From assembly GCA_927910885.1 (NCBI GenBank), contig CAKMOD010000074.1:1-12907 (forward strand): 12,907 nt of DNA. Reading direction: 5' to 3'. The notes beneath the pieces were generated by a model, which was not told where the DNA came from, searched no databases, and was given only the letters and a program-made list of their open reading frames with translations. Within the stretch, counting starts at the first letter, position 1. The number at the start of each line of letters is the position of its first letter. Positions 6,265-12,391 of the stretch are shown here, in pieces. The stretch is from an uncultured Prevotella sp. Its GTDB lineage: Bacteria; Bacteroidota; Bacteroidia; Bacteroidales; Bacteroidaceae. Both the position numbers and the translations under genes were made by a program.

Positions 6265-7254
6265 TTATTCTGATAATTTTAAAATATAATTGACGATACT
6301 GGCTGGATTCTCTTTGCAATAGGCAGTGAGAACTGCATTGTTATCACCAATCTTACTATGATAAAGATGGCTGACAACAGGATTTAGGTTACCATAGATA
6401 CCTAACATTCCTAGTAGGAGTGTCCGCTTCACTCGTGGCATTGCAAGGAGCAAAATAAGCACACGCACCTGCTGACTATTAGAAGCTGTGAAGTGGAATA
6501 CCTCCTTACAAATTTCCTTATCGGTTGTGGCAAAGTTCTTAAAGAACTTATCTGATATATCAGCAATTTGGTCGGTGATGTCTCGAGTAGCTGATTCGAT
6601 ATCGGCAAAGAGTTTAGAATTAAACTTCTTCATTCGTCGCTCCTCATTCTCGTGCACAACATTCTCGTGCACAGCAGCATATTCCTGCATTAATTGTTGC
6701 AAGGTTTTCAGTTGCTTAATTTGGTTGATACGGTTATCAATCGTCTGTAATAAGCGAAGAAGTACTATGCGGTCACGATTGTCAATGTCTTTTTCTATTG
6801 ACTGTAATTCGTCCGTCAATGCTTTAGTCATTACTTCATATCCCTCCAACTTTTTCAGTTGTTCGATGCTTTCAGATATATATTCACGGATAACTTTTAA
6901 GCCCTCTGGTGTGAAGATTTTCTCATATTGATTCTTAACTGCAATGAAGTCAGTATAAACCTCAGCCACAGGGTGTTGCTTTGATTCGTTAAGAATATGG
7001 TGTAAGCGTTCTATCATACCATCATTCAATCCCTTTAGCACGAGTGTGCCTTGTGTAGAGCGATGGAATTTATTAAGTCGTTCCTTAAGTTCTTGGATAT
7101 GATTGAGCCATACCTCATTCCTTCGGCATTGTTCAATGATATTCTCTATGTTGTCCGTATTGCGTGCTTCTTCTGAGTCATGTACCATAGAATCACGTTC
7201 ATAGACCTCAAATTGCTTGATTCGAGCTATTTGGTCATTCAGATATTTCATCAT
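6265..7254 (-). CDS. Cytoplasmic coiled-coil protein, partner of the propeller sensor (unrecognised family)
   Basis: I do not recognise this 329-residue protein. It has no signal peptide and no membrane helix. Residues 1-240 are mostly charged helix with heptad-like runs (35-65, 120-190), including an IEKDIDNRDRI segment near 153-163; this is the pattern of a coiled-coil dimer. Residues 255-325 are a more hydrophobic compact domain (VRVLILLLAMPRVKRTLLLG, then MLGIYGNLNPVVSHLYHSKI). That last stretch has a loose resemblance to a helix-turn-helix, which I treat as speculation. The ATG at 7254 is 13 bases after the propeller gene's stop, with no separate promoter, so the two genes are surely co-transcribed and probably translationally coupled. 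Its reading frame is open upstream for seven more codons (TRDTALQ), overlapping the end of the propeller gene. A one-base deletion in the CCC at the junction would join the two into one chain of about 1,050 residues, so this could be the detached C-terminal part of a sensor-regulator. Confidence 0.7.
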   Translation of the reverse strand: MMKYLNDQIARIKQFEVYERDSMVHDSEEARNTDNIENIIEQCRRNEVWLNHIQELKERLNKFHRSTQGTLVLKGLNDGMIERLHHILNESKQHPVAEVYTDFIAVKNQYEKIFTPEGLKVIREYISESIEQLKKLEGYEVMTKALTDELQSIEKDIDNRDRIVLLRLLQTIDNRINQIKQLKTLQQLMQEYAAVHENVVHENEERRMKKFNSKLFADIESATRDITDQIADISDKFFKNFATTDKEICKEVFHFTASNSQQVRVLILLLAMPRVKRTLLLGMLGIYGNLNPVVSHLYHSKIGDNNAVLTAYCKENPASIVNYILKLSE

Positions 7255-7267
7255 CTGAAGAGCGGTG

Positions 7268-9436
7268 TCACGGGTTCAGTCGGGCAATACGTACCGATAG
7301 TTTAGCAAACTGCTCATTGTTAGTACGCAGACTTTGTGAGCTGATATTAATGCTATCAATCTCATTACTGATACTGTCAAGCGTGTTGCGTTCATTCTCC
7401 GTTAGTCTGTCTTTTAAGGTGTCTAATGCTTCCAGACGTTTGCGTAAATCGTCCTTACTCATCTGAAGTTGGCGATAAGTCAATATCTGATGTCTACGAT
7501 AGCTAATGAAGATAATACCGAGAATGCATATCAGGGTAAAGAGAATGATACCAATAAGTTGTAGACTTGGAACCTTATCATCAAATGTAACCCACTCGGC
7601 AGCTTCTTCCTTACCTGGGGTTAACTGCAAAACTCCAAGGTCAGAACCTATATATAAGGTGTTATCAAGGATAAATCCCGCCTGAGCATTGAAGTGGATG
7701 TCTGCAAAGAAACTACCACTATCAATTATTTTTCCCCCTTTAATCTTATACTTATGTATACCTGTTTCTGGTATTATATAGATAATACTGTCATTGATGC
7801 AGAACATTCTACAGCTTCCATCGACTCGGATAGAGTCAGCACCTTGAATTTGTAGATGGTGATTGGTAAGGAGGAGTAATTGGGGATTCTGCTGACCGTA
7901 TGTTAGCAGACTGCTGATAAATACTTTATCATGTGTTCCTGTAACTTGTTTAATCTGTTCCCCCTTTTCTACAAATATACCATTATTGAGCGTGGCAATA
8001 TATATGTCGTCACTATTTTGTGCCTGATGAAAAGCAGTTATATACTTGTTGTTCATCGCCTTAATGGTATCTGTCTTACCATTTTGGGTATCAATGGATA
8101 ATAGATAGTCTTGTACACCAAGGAGTATTCTGCTTTGGTGGGACAGAAGTGCCATAGAGGTGATGCGTGTCTTGGTTTGCGCCAGCAGTTGTGGACGCTT
8201 AAAGAGCTGATTGACAAGGTAATGATTTCCAAGACTTAGCCTGAATAGCTGATTATTAGCATTATAGTAATAAATGTCCTCGCCATTGGCATACATCTCC
8301 TTTGGCAACTCATCGTTCTCAAAATCATAAATCTTTGTAGCTACTTGTTCTCCTGCTTTTTGACGGAATAACTCATGTTGGTTATTAACATAGAGAAGGT
8401 CTTTGTCGGATACACAAGCAGCAATGATAGGAGGGTTAGCGTTAAAGAAACCAAGATGGTGTGGAATACGCCATATAGCATTCTTTGTCAGCAGGATAGA
8501 GAAGCCGTTACCATCGTCGGCAATGGATATTTGATGCGGATTGTCAGGAATATTATTTCGCAATGGAATACTAACAAAACGCTCTAAGTTGTCGGATAAT
8601 AGTATTGTAGACGAAGTGATGAAATAGTAGGTTGAACTGGCTTTATAGAAGGAAAGTACCGATTGGGGTAGTGAGAAAGTCTTACTCTCTGTACCATCAA
8701 ATCCTTCGATAGTCAACTGCTTATCAGATAAAATGTAGAGTTTTCCTTCATAGATAGCAACATTGCGTATGTTCTCCCCTTTGTGTCGCAGTTCTGTCTT
8801 CTTTGTTTGGAGGTTTATGCTTATAACACCAGCTTGTGTTGCTGCAAAAAGCCACTTATTTCCAACATGACAGAGATTATTTACTAAGAAAGGTTCATAG
8901 TACTGACCTGCCTTTTCTTTATGAATAGGGTAAAGGGGCTTTAATCCTTGCTGCTGTTGATTAAGCGGCATAGAGAAAAGTCCTTGAGAAGTAGCAACAA
9001 AGAGATTGCCGTCTATTATTTCAATACTATATGGAGAGTATCGGCTGCCTTTGCTTGGAATCTCAAAGGTTGTCTTATGAATAAGCGTGTCGCCAGCTAT
9101 GTTCCATAATTGTAAACCAGCATTACGTGTCGCCACCCATATCTGATTGCTTTGCTTGGAATCACGCTTAATGTCATAGATGCGGTCTAACCCCGTGTAG
9201 AAACGCTTCCTATTCTGTCCGTTGACATGCCATATAACACCTGTCTCACCGCCTATCCAGTATCCATTCTTATCTATAGACAGCGTTGACAATCGGTCAT
9301 CATAGTGGAATTCCCGCTCTGATAGTGACCGTGAAGTAGTAGTTTCCTTGCAGCCTGTGATGATAAATAATAGTATCAAACAAAGCCAATTGGTAAATAA
9401 ACGCTTCTTTGTCCTTATGTTATATTTTGTAGTCAT
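7268..9436 (-). CDS. Lipoprotein-like beta-propeller sensor with membrane helix and coiled coil
   Basis: A 722-residue protein laid out like the sensor half of a Bacteroidetes hybrid two-component system. Residues 11-29 are a hydrophobic signal with a lipobox-like IITGC (C29). Residues about 45-620 are repeated four-strand blades with the Reg_prop-style pattern hydrophobic-W/V-x-G/A-T-x2-G-L: YWIGGETGVIW (59-69), IWVATRNAGLQLW (99-111), LFVATSQGLFSM (145-156) and more. One membrane helix follows at about 625-646 (LIGIILFTLICILGIIFIS, then YRRH), and the last 70 residues are a charged coiled coil. There is no Y_Y_Y domain, histidine kinase, response regulator or AraC domain. The periplasmic propeller would read a ligand, possibly a glycan, and pass the signal through the helix to the cytoplasmic coiled coil and its partner gene. 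The family resemblance is solid; ligand and output are unknown. See the next gene for the possible frameshift. Confidence 0.75.
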   Translation of the reverse strand: MTTKYNIRTKKRLFTNWLCLILLFIITGCKETTTSRSLSEREFHYDDRLSTLSIDKNGYWIGGETGVIWHVNGQNRKRFYTGLDRIYDIKRDSKQSNQIWVATRNAGLQLWNIAGDTLIHKTTFEIPSKGSRYSPYSIEIIDGNLFVATSQGLFSMPLNQQQQGLKPLYPIHKEKAGQYYEPFLVNNLCHVGNKWLFAATQAGVISINLQTKKTELRHKGENIRNVAIYEGKLYILSDKQLTIEGFDGTESKTFSLPQSVLSFYKASSTYYFITSSTILLSDNLERFVSIPLRNNIPDNPHQISIADDGNGFSILLTKNAIWRIPHHLGFFNANPPIIAACVSDKDLLYVNNQHELFRQKAGEQVATKIYDFENDELPKEMYANGEDIYYYNANNQLFRLSLGNHYLVNQLFKRPQLLAQTKTRITSMALLSHQSRILLGVQDYLLSIDTQNGKTDTIKAMNNKYITAFHQAQNSDDIYIATLNNGIFVEKGEQIKQVTGTHDKVFISSLLTYGQQNPQLLLLTNHHLQIQGADSIRVDGSCRMFCINDSIIYIIPETGIHKYKIKGGKIIDSGSFFADIHFNAQAGFILDNTLYIGSDLGVLQLTPGKEEAAEWVTFDDKVPSLQLIGIILFTLICILGIIFISYRRHQILTYRQLQMSKDDLRKRLEALDTLKDRLTENERNTLDSISNEIDSINISSQSLRTNNEQFAKLSVRIARLNP

Positions 9437-9454
9437 TAGATTCTACTTTGTCTG

Positions 9455-9462
9455 CAAAGATA
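9455..9462 (-). promoter_or_regulatory. -7 element of the propeller/coiled-coil operon
   Basis: The complement reads TATCTTTG, a perfect TAnnTTTG match, 18 bases upstream of the start codon, so the leader would be very short. No TTTG is present at 19-21 bases upstream; a T-rich run lies there instead. A missing -33 box may mean the promoter needs an activator or a different sigma factor. Confidence 0.5.
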
Positions 9463-9667
9463 ACGAATTACTCTGAAAATGTGATATCATATTTTATATT
9501 GTTTGCAGAAAAATGATGCTTCTGATGTGTTTTCCTATTAAAAGAATCTCTATTCAATCTTGGTACGGAGTCGTAAATATTTCTGATATAAGTCTTTCTT
9601 TAGTGCTTTTCCGTATCTTATAGTACTCATAATGAGCCTCATTTATGGTTTTCTATCGTTGTGTTAA

Positions 9668-9733
9668 TGCTTCGCACATGTCGTGCTGATGCTTCGCACA
9701 TAATGTGCTAAGGGTAAACACAAATGGTGTTGA
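9668..9733. repeat. 22-base tandem repeat, locus 2 (three units)
   Basis: Units 9668-9689, 9690-9711 and 9712-9733 are each exactly 22 bases. The first two share TGCTTCGCACAT and GTGCT; the third is degenerate (GGGTAAACACAAATGGTGTT then GA). A half unit ending in GTGTTAA precedes them. The consensus, TGCTTCGCACATGTGGTGCT followed by AA, is the same as at 2329-2372, 7.3 kb away, in the same orientation. Confidence 0.75.
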
Positions 9734-9799
9734 TGCTAATTTGCTTTGCAATATGTAGTCAAAGTAAATGCAAGCCTTAGTTATATAAGGCAAATTAAG

Positions 9800-9821
9800 C
9801 AATCTTAAACTATTAAGATTG
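9800..9821. terminator. Short hairpin, second terminator candidate
   Basis: A perfect 9-base stem, CAATCTTAA/TTAAGATTG, closes a 4-base loop ACTA. On the plus strand TTCTTCTGTTTATT follows; on the minus strand CTTAATTT follows. It lies 62 bases after the DUF417 stop, beyond the main hairpin at 9841-9875, so it may be a backup terminator for that gene. Confidence 0.5.
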
Positions 9822-9840
9822 TTCTTCTGTTTATTGCATA

Positions 9841-9875
9841 AGAAAAGGGGATGTAACGCTACATCCCCCTTTTCT
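9841..9875 (-). terminator. Strong terminator of the DUF417 gene
   Basis: Left arm AGAAAAGGGGATGTA (9841-9855) pairs with right arm TACATCCCCCTTTTCT (9860-9875), with one bulged base and loop ACGC. In the minus-strand transcript the GC-rich stem ends in CCCCUUUUCUUAU, a typical intrinsic terminator, eight bases after the DUF417 stop. The structure is nearly symmetrical, so it would work on the plus strand too. Confidence 0.85.
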
Positions 9876-9883
9876 ATAATCGT

Positions 9884-10471
9884 CTATCTCTTATTATTTT
9901 TCAAGATTCGTTGTGCACAGTCTGCCAATACTACTACGGCTCCTGCCAGAATACATACGTCCTTGATGACAAGTCGACCTGCACCCGTCAGTAACGGAAA
10001 TCCATGCTCGCCACTACCTAAGTCTGGTACCCATGTTTCAGGGGTCGTGACAAGGAAGGACAGCGTTCCGAATGTCATGATAATGACCAGTCCGGAGCCT
10101 ACAAAACCAATCTTAGGGAACCAAATACCCAATAATGTCAAGATACCGAATGACATGATAGCAATACCTAAGCCATGTGAGAAAGTGTAAGTATTATTTG
10201 CCTTGTGCCACTCATGCTTAACTTGATCAAACTCACCTTCTTTGAGTTTGTAGTCCTTATATTCAGGTGCATCCTTTGAATAGAAGAAGCTCATAAATGG
10301 ACTGTTTGCAACGAAAGGTACAATACCCTCTGCCTCATAGTTCCAGAACTTCAAACCACCAATCCATACGAAGATGATAAAGATGGCAATACGTATCAAA
10401 TGAATACCTGTACCCTTCAGCGATGCTGCGGTGTTAAGAACGAAATCTAATAATAATTTTACTTTGTTCAT
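9884..10471 (-). CDS. DUF417 / YkgB family membrane protein (RclC-like)
   Basis: A 195-residue inner-membrane protein with about four helices (22-42, 100-118, 122-143, 166-185), matching the usual family length of just under 200. The two signature segments are present: FVWIGGLKFWNYEAEGIVPF (34-53) followed by VANSPFMSFFYS, and FPLLTGAGRLVIKD (158-171). The best known relative, E. coli RclC, belongs to the reactive-chlorine resistance regulon. The biochemical activity of the family is not established to my knowledge, so a role in oxidant or electrophile defence is only a suggestion. It is monocistronic: own promoter with a leader of about 125 bases upstream and a strong terminator directly downstream. 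The PepSY gene upstream ends in its own terminator. Confidence 0.85.
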   Translation of the reverse strand: MNKVKLLLDFVLNTAASLKGTGIHLIRIAIFIIFVWIGGLKFWNYEAEGIVPFVANSPFMSFFYSKDAPEYKDYKLKEGEFDQVKHEWHKANNTYTFSHGLGIAIMSFGILTLLGIWFPKIGFVGSGLVIIMTFGTLSFLVTTPETWVPDLGSGEHGFPLLTGAGRLVIKDVCILAGAVVVLADCAQRILKNNKR

Positions 10472-10604
10472 AATCTGTTTTTTATTGACTTTATGTCTTG
10501 AATTTATATTTGTGTTTGTGGGTTTTACCCAGCAATTTATAGATTAAGTTTAGTCTTATCCTATTCCTTTAACCTATTTTTATCCTTATGTTTGGATTTG
10601 TCGG
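10472..10604 (-). promoter_or_regulatory. Long leader of the DUF417 gene
   Basis: About 125 transcribed bases lie between the -7 element and the DUF417 start codon, much longer than the other leaders here except perR. It is A-rich in the minus strand and contains one small hairpin, TGGGT/ACCCA with a 3-base loop (10519-10531), about 50 bases before the start. No known riboswitch class is recognisable and there is no upstream open frame of note. Confidence 0.4.
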
Positions 10605-10635
10605 CAAAGATATATATTTATCTTTAAACTGCAAA
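10605..10635 (-). promoter_or_regulatory. Bacteroidetes-type promoter of the DUF417 gene
   Basis: On the minus strand TTTG (complement of 10632-10635), a 19-base spacer and TATCTTTG (complement of 10605-10612) give a full match to the Bacteroidetes consensus. Confidence 0.75.
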
Positions 10636-10707
10636 GAATTATTTTGTATTTATTCCAAATAAATCTTCACAATCCTTACTTTTCATGCCTTTTAAGCACT
10701 AATTATC

Positions 10708-10731
10708 TAAAAAATACCATGTTTGTGGTAT
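10708..10731 (-). terminator. Terminator of the PepSY gene
   Basis: On the minus strand ATACCA, a 6-base loop and TGGTAT are followed directly by TTTTTAG. The stem is short but the U tract is good and no gene is interrupted. It lies about 130 bases after the PepSY stop and upstream of the DUF417 promoter, separating the two units. Confidence 0.6.
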
Positions 10732-10797
10732 AAAAGAAAACCGTTAAAAGAGTAAATTATGTATTACTTATGGCTTAAATTAATTATATATTAATTG

Positions 10798-10827
10798 GTA
10801 CATGTTGTACGTGCTAATGCAAAGATA
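10798..10827 (-). promoter_or_regulatory. Extra -7-like motif with a downstream palindrome
   Basis: The complement of 10820-10827 is TATCTTTG, a perfect -7 match, without a -33 TTTG at the right distance. It is followed on the minus strand by the palindrome GTAC-AACAT-GTAC (10798-10810). It lies just downstream of the PepSY gene and upstream of the hairpin at 10708-10731, so any transcript might be short and untranslated. It could also be a chance match. Confidence 0.25.
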
Positions 10828-10859
10828 CACATAATGTTACTCCCGAATGAAATCTGTAC

Positions 10860-12278
10860 CTACGCTTTCTTGCCAGACACAAGTACGAAGATGATGAGGA
10901 TGCCGATGACGAAAATGAAGAGGAAGGAGCCTAATGCACCAGCATAGATTCTACCTGTGTGTACCTCTAAAGCAAGACTCCAAAGCGACATGGGTTTATC
11001 TTTCAATTCTTCTGGCTGTTTTGCGAAGGATGAACCTTGAAAATAGGTTGCTATACATTCCTTGTTTGTGAAGTCAGAACTATAGCCAGAGATTGTCTGT
11101 TCGTCTGGTGCAGTGCCCGGTATACGGGGAGTAGAGACCATAGCATCATTGTAGTAAAGTACGACGTTATTCTTACGATCCCAGTAGAACAGACCATCGA
11201 AGGAGCCTACTATCCATGATTTGTTGTCTGCATGTTGCCAAACATTTTGACCCATAACACTCACTGGGGGTGCTGTGGTGATAGGTGTTGGCTTGGAAGA
11301 GAGATTCTTAAGAGAGTAGAAACCTTCCGAAGTCGAGATGAGCCAATCGTGAGCTTGCTCATCATATCGAATCATTCTTAGTTTATCATTCCAAGGATTA
11401 TCATTGTCTAAAGTCGTGCCAGGCAATGGTTTCGTATTGTTTGTGGCGAGGAGAATCATCAGTGGAGGACGTAATGCCCATCCCGTTATTGCGATAAATA
11501 GCGTTAAGGCGAATGTGTAATGCCCAATCTTTGTATGCCAAACGAGCATTGATACTGTTTTACGACGAATCCAATACCATATACCCGTCACACAAAGGAT
11601 AATTAAGACGACTCCAATTCCGTCTACAATGAGCTTTCCTACGGTTCCAAACAGTGCACCACTATGCAATAACCACATTTGTCGGAACAGTGACACCTTC
11701 CCTTCATTCCCCTCACCAGCTTGTAATGTGAGACAAGTAAATTTCTTATAAGGGGCTGTAGCATAGTAGAGGTGAGAACGAGAAAGAACGATGAGCGTGT
11801 CACCATGGGTGGTGATATCTGTCAATAGTTCGTTATCCTCTTGCTTAGGTAAGTCTATTTTTTGCCAAGATGCGTTCTTTCCCAGTTTATATAAGTCCAT
11901 GACGCTAACCGCAAACAGGTCATTTTGTGGGGTTTTAGCCATTCCTCGCATCTGTCGATAGTCAGCACCAGCAGGTAGACCTTGGTTATATTCGGTGAAG
12001 TGAGAAGCAGTTGTATCAGTTTGAATGACACCCGCTGCGCCATATATGAACACTTTATCTTTGTTTTTATTATCTTTGTAGCGTAGTGTTCCACGTAGTA
12101 GTCCATTGTTCCATTGGTTGAATTCATATTGTCCAGGCAATACGCCACGGCTTACATTAATATTAGCAAAGAGTTGACGATGATTGAGAACAATACCAGA
12201 AAGGCAGAACATTACTAAGAAGAATGTTATGATGATACCAATCCATTTATGGTTTTTACGCCATGTTTTACGTTTCAT
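10860..12278 (-). CDS. PepSY-associated membrane protein with large periplasmic loops
   Basis: A 472-residue inner-membrane protein with four helices (about 12-31, 216-236, 252-272, 446-468), the PepSY_TM layout of proteins tied to siderophore or haem iron reduction and membrane electron transfer. Histidines lie at helix edges as in that family: H10 and H33, H205 (LLHSGALFGTVG), H248 and H253, and H440 (EVHTGRIYAGALGSF); these are candidate haem ligands. Both long loops (about 35-200 and 275-440) are extracytoplasmic and do not look like plain PepSY domains. They contain blade-like stretches (GVIQTDTTASHFTEYNQGLP, NDLFAVSVMDLYKL, DWLISTSEGFYSL, SWIVGSFDGLFYW) that resemble beta-propeller repeats. 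No iron transporter or TonB receptor gene is adjacent, so substrate and role are open. It has its own promoter and terminator and a palindrome beside the promoter. Confidence 0.75.
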   Translation of the reverse strand: MKRKTWRKNHKWIGIIITFFLVMFCLSGIVLNHRQLFANINVSRGVLPGQYEFNQWNNGLLRGTLRYKDNKNKDKVFIYGAAGVIQTDTTASHFTEYNQGLPAGADYRQMRGMAKTPQNDLFAVSVMDLYKLGKNASWQKIDLPKQEDNELLTDITTHGDTLIVLSRSHLYYATAPYKKFTCLTLQAGEGNEGKVSLFRQMWLLHSGALFGTVGKLIVDGIGVVLIILCVTGIWYWIRRKTVSMLVWHTKIGHYTFALTLFIAITGWALRPPLMILLATNNTKPLPGTTLDNDNPWNDKLRMIRYDEQAHDWLISTSEGFYSLKNLSSKPTPITTAPPVSVMGQNVWQHADNKSWIVGSFDGLFYWDRKNNVVLYYNDAMVSTPRIPGTAPDEQTISGYSSDFTNKECIATYFQGSSFAKQPEELKDKPMSLWSLALEVHTGRIYAGALGSFLFIFVIGILIIFVLVSGKKA

Positions 12279-12328
12279 ATTCTATTGTTTGTGTTATGTT
12301 GTTTCTTACTCAGTTCTAAATTAGAGTA

Positions 12329-12336
12329 CAAACTTA
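12329..12336 (-). promoter_or_regulatory. -7 element of the PepSY gene
   Basis: The complement reads TAAGTTTG, a perfect TAnnTTTG match about 50 bases upstream of the start codon. The expected -33 position reads TTCC, a poor match, and overlaps one arm of the palindrome at 12351-12391. A weak -33 box beside a palindrome is typical of a regulated promoter. Confidence 0.55.
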
Positions 12337-12350
12337 CACAAAAAAGCTGT

Positions 12351-12391
12351 ATTTCGGAACTTTTTTTGCTGTTTTTTGCTTCTTCCGAAAT
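12351..12391. promoter_or_regulatory. Palindromic candidate operator at the PepSY promoter
   Basis: ATTTCGGAA (12351-12359) and TTCCGAAAT (12383-12391) are perfect 9-base inverted copies with a 23-base spacer. The spacer carries two direct copies of TTTTTTGCT (within 12361-12380). The half-site centres are about 32 bases apart, three helical turns, as expected for two dimers or a looped site. The near arm covers the -33 position. Confidence 0.45.

Larger units (their letters stand above)
9437..9883. other. Spacer between the DUF417 and propeller genes
   Basis: No coding frame seen. From left to right it contains the propeller promoter (9455-9462), the 22-base repeat array (9668-9733) and two stem-loops (9800-9821 and 9841-9875). 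The 200 bases between promoter and array show nothing I can name. Confidence 0.6.

Noticed and set aside
6488..6931. Plus-strand open frame of 147 codons within the coiled-coil gene
   Set aside because: It is antisense to the longer coiled-coil frame, is Ser/Cys-rich as expected for the complement of a Lys/Glu/Leu-rich gene, and has no promoter.
7268..9436. Hybrid two-component system (propeller, Y_Y_Y, kinase, receiver, AraC)
   Set aside because: Only the propeller and membrane helix are present; no kinase H-box, ATP-binding motifs or AraC helix-turn-helix occur in this gene or the next.
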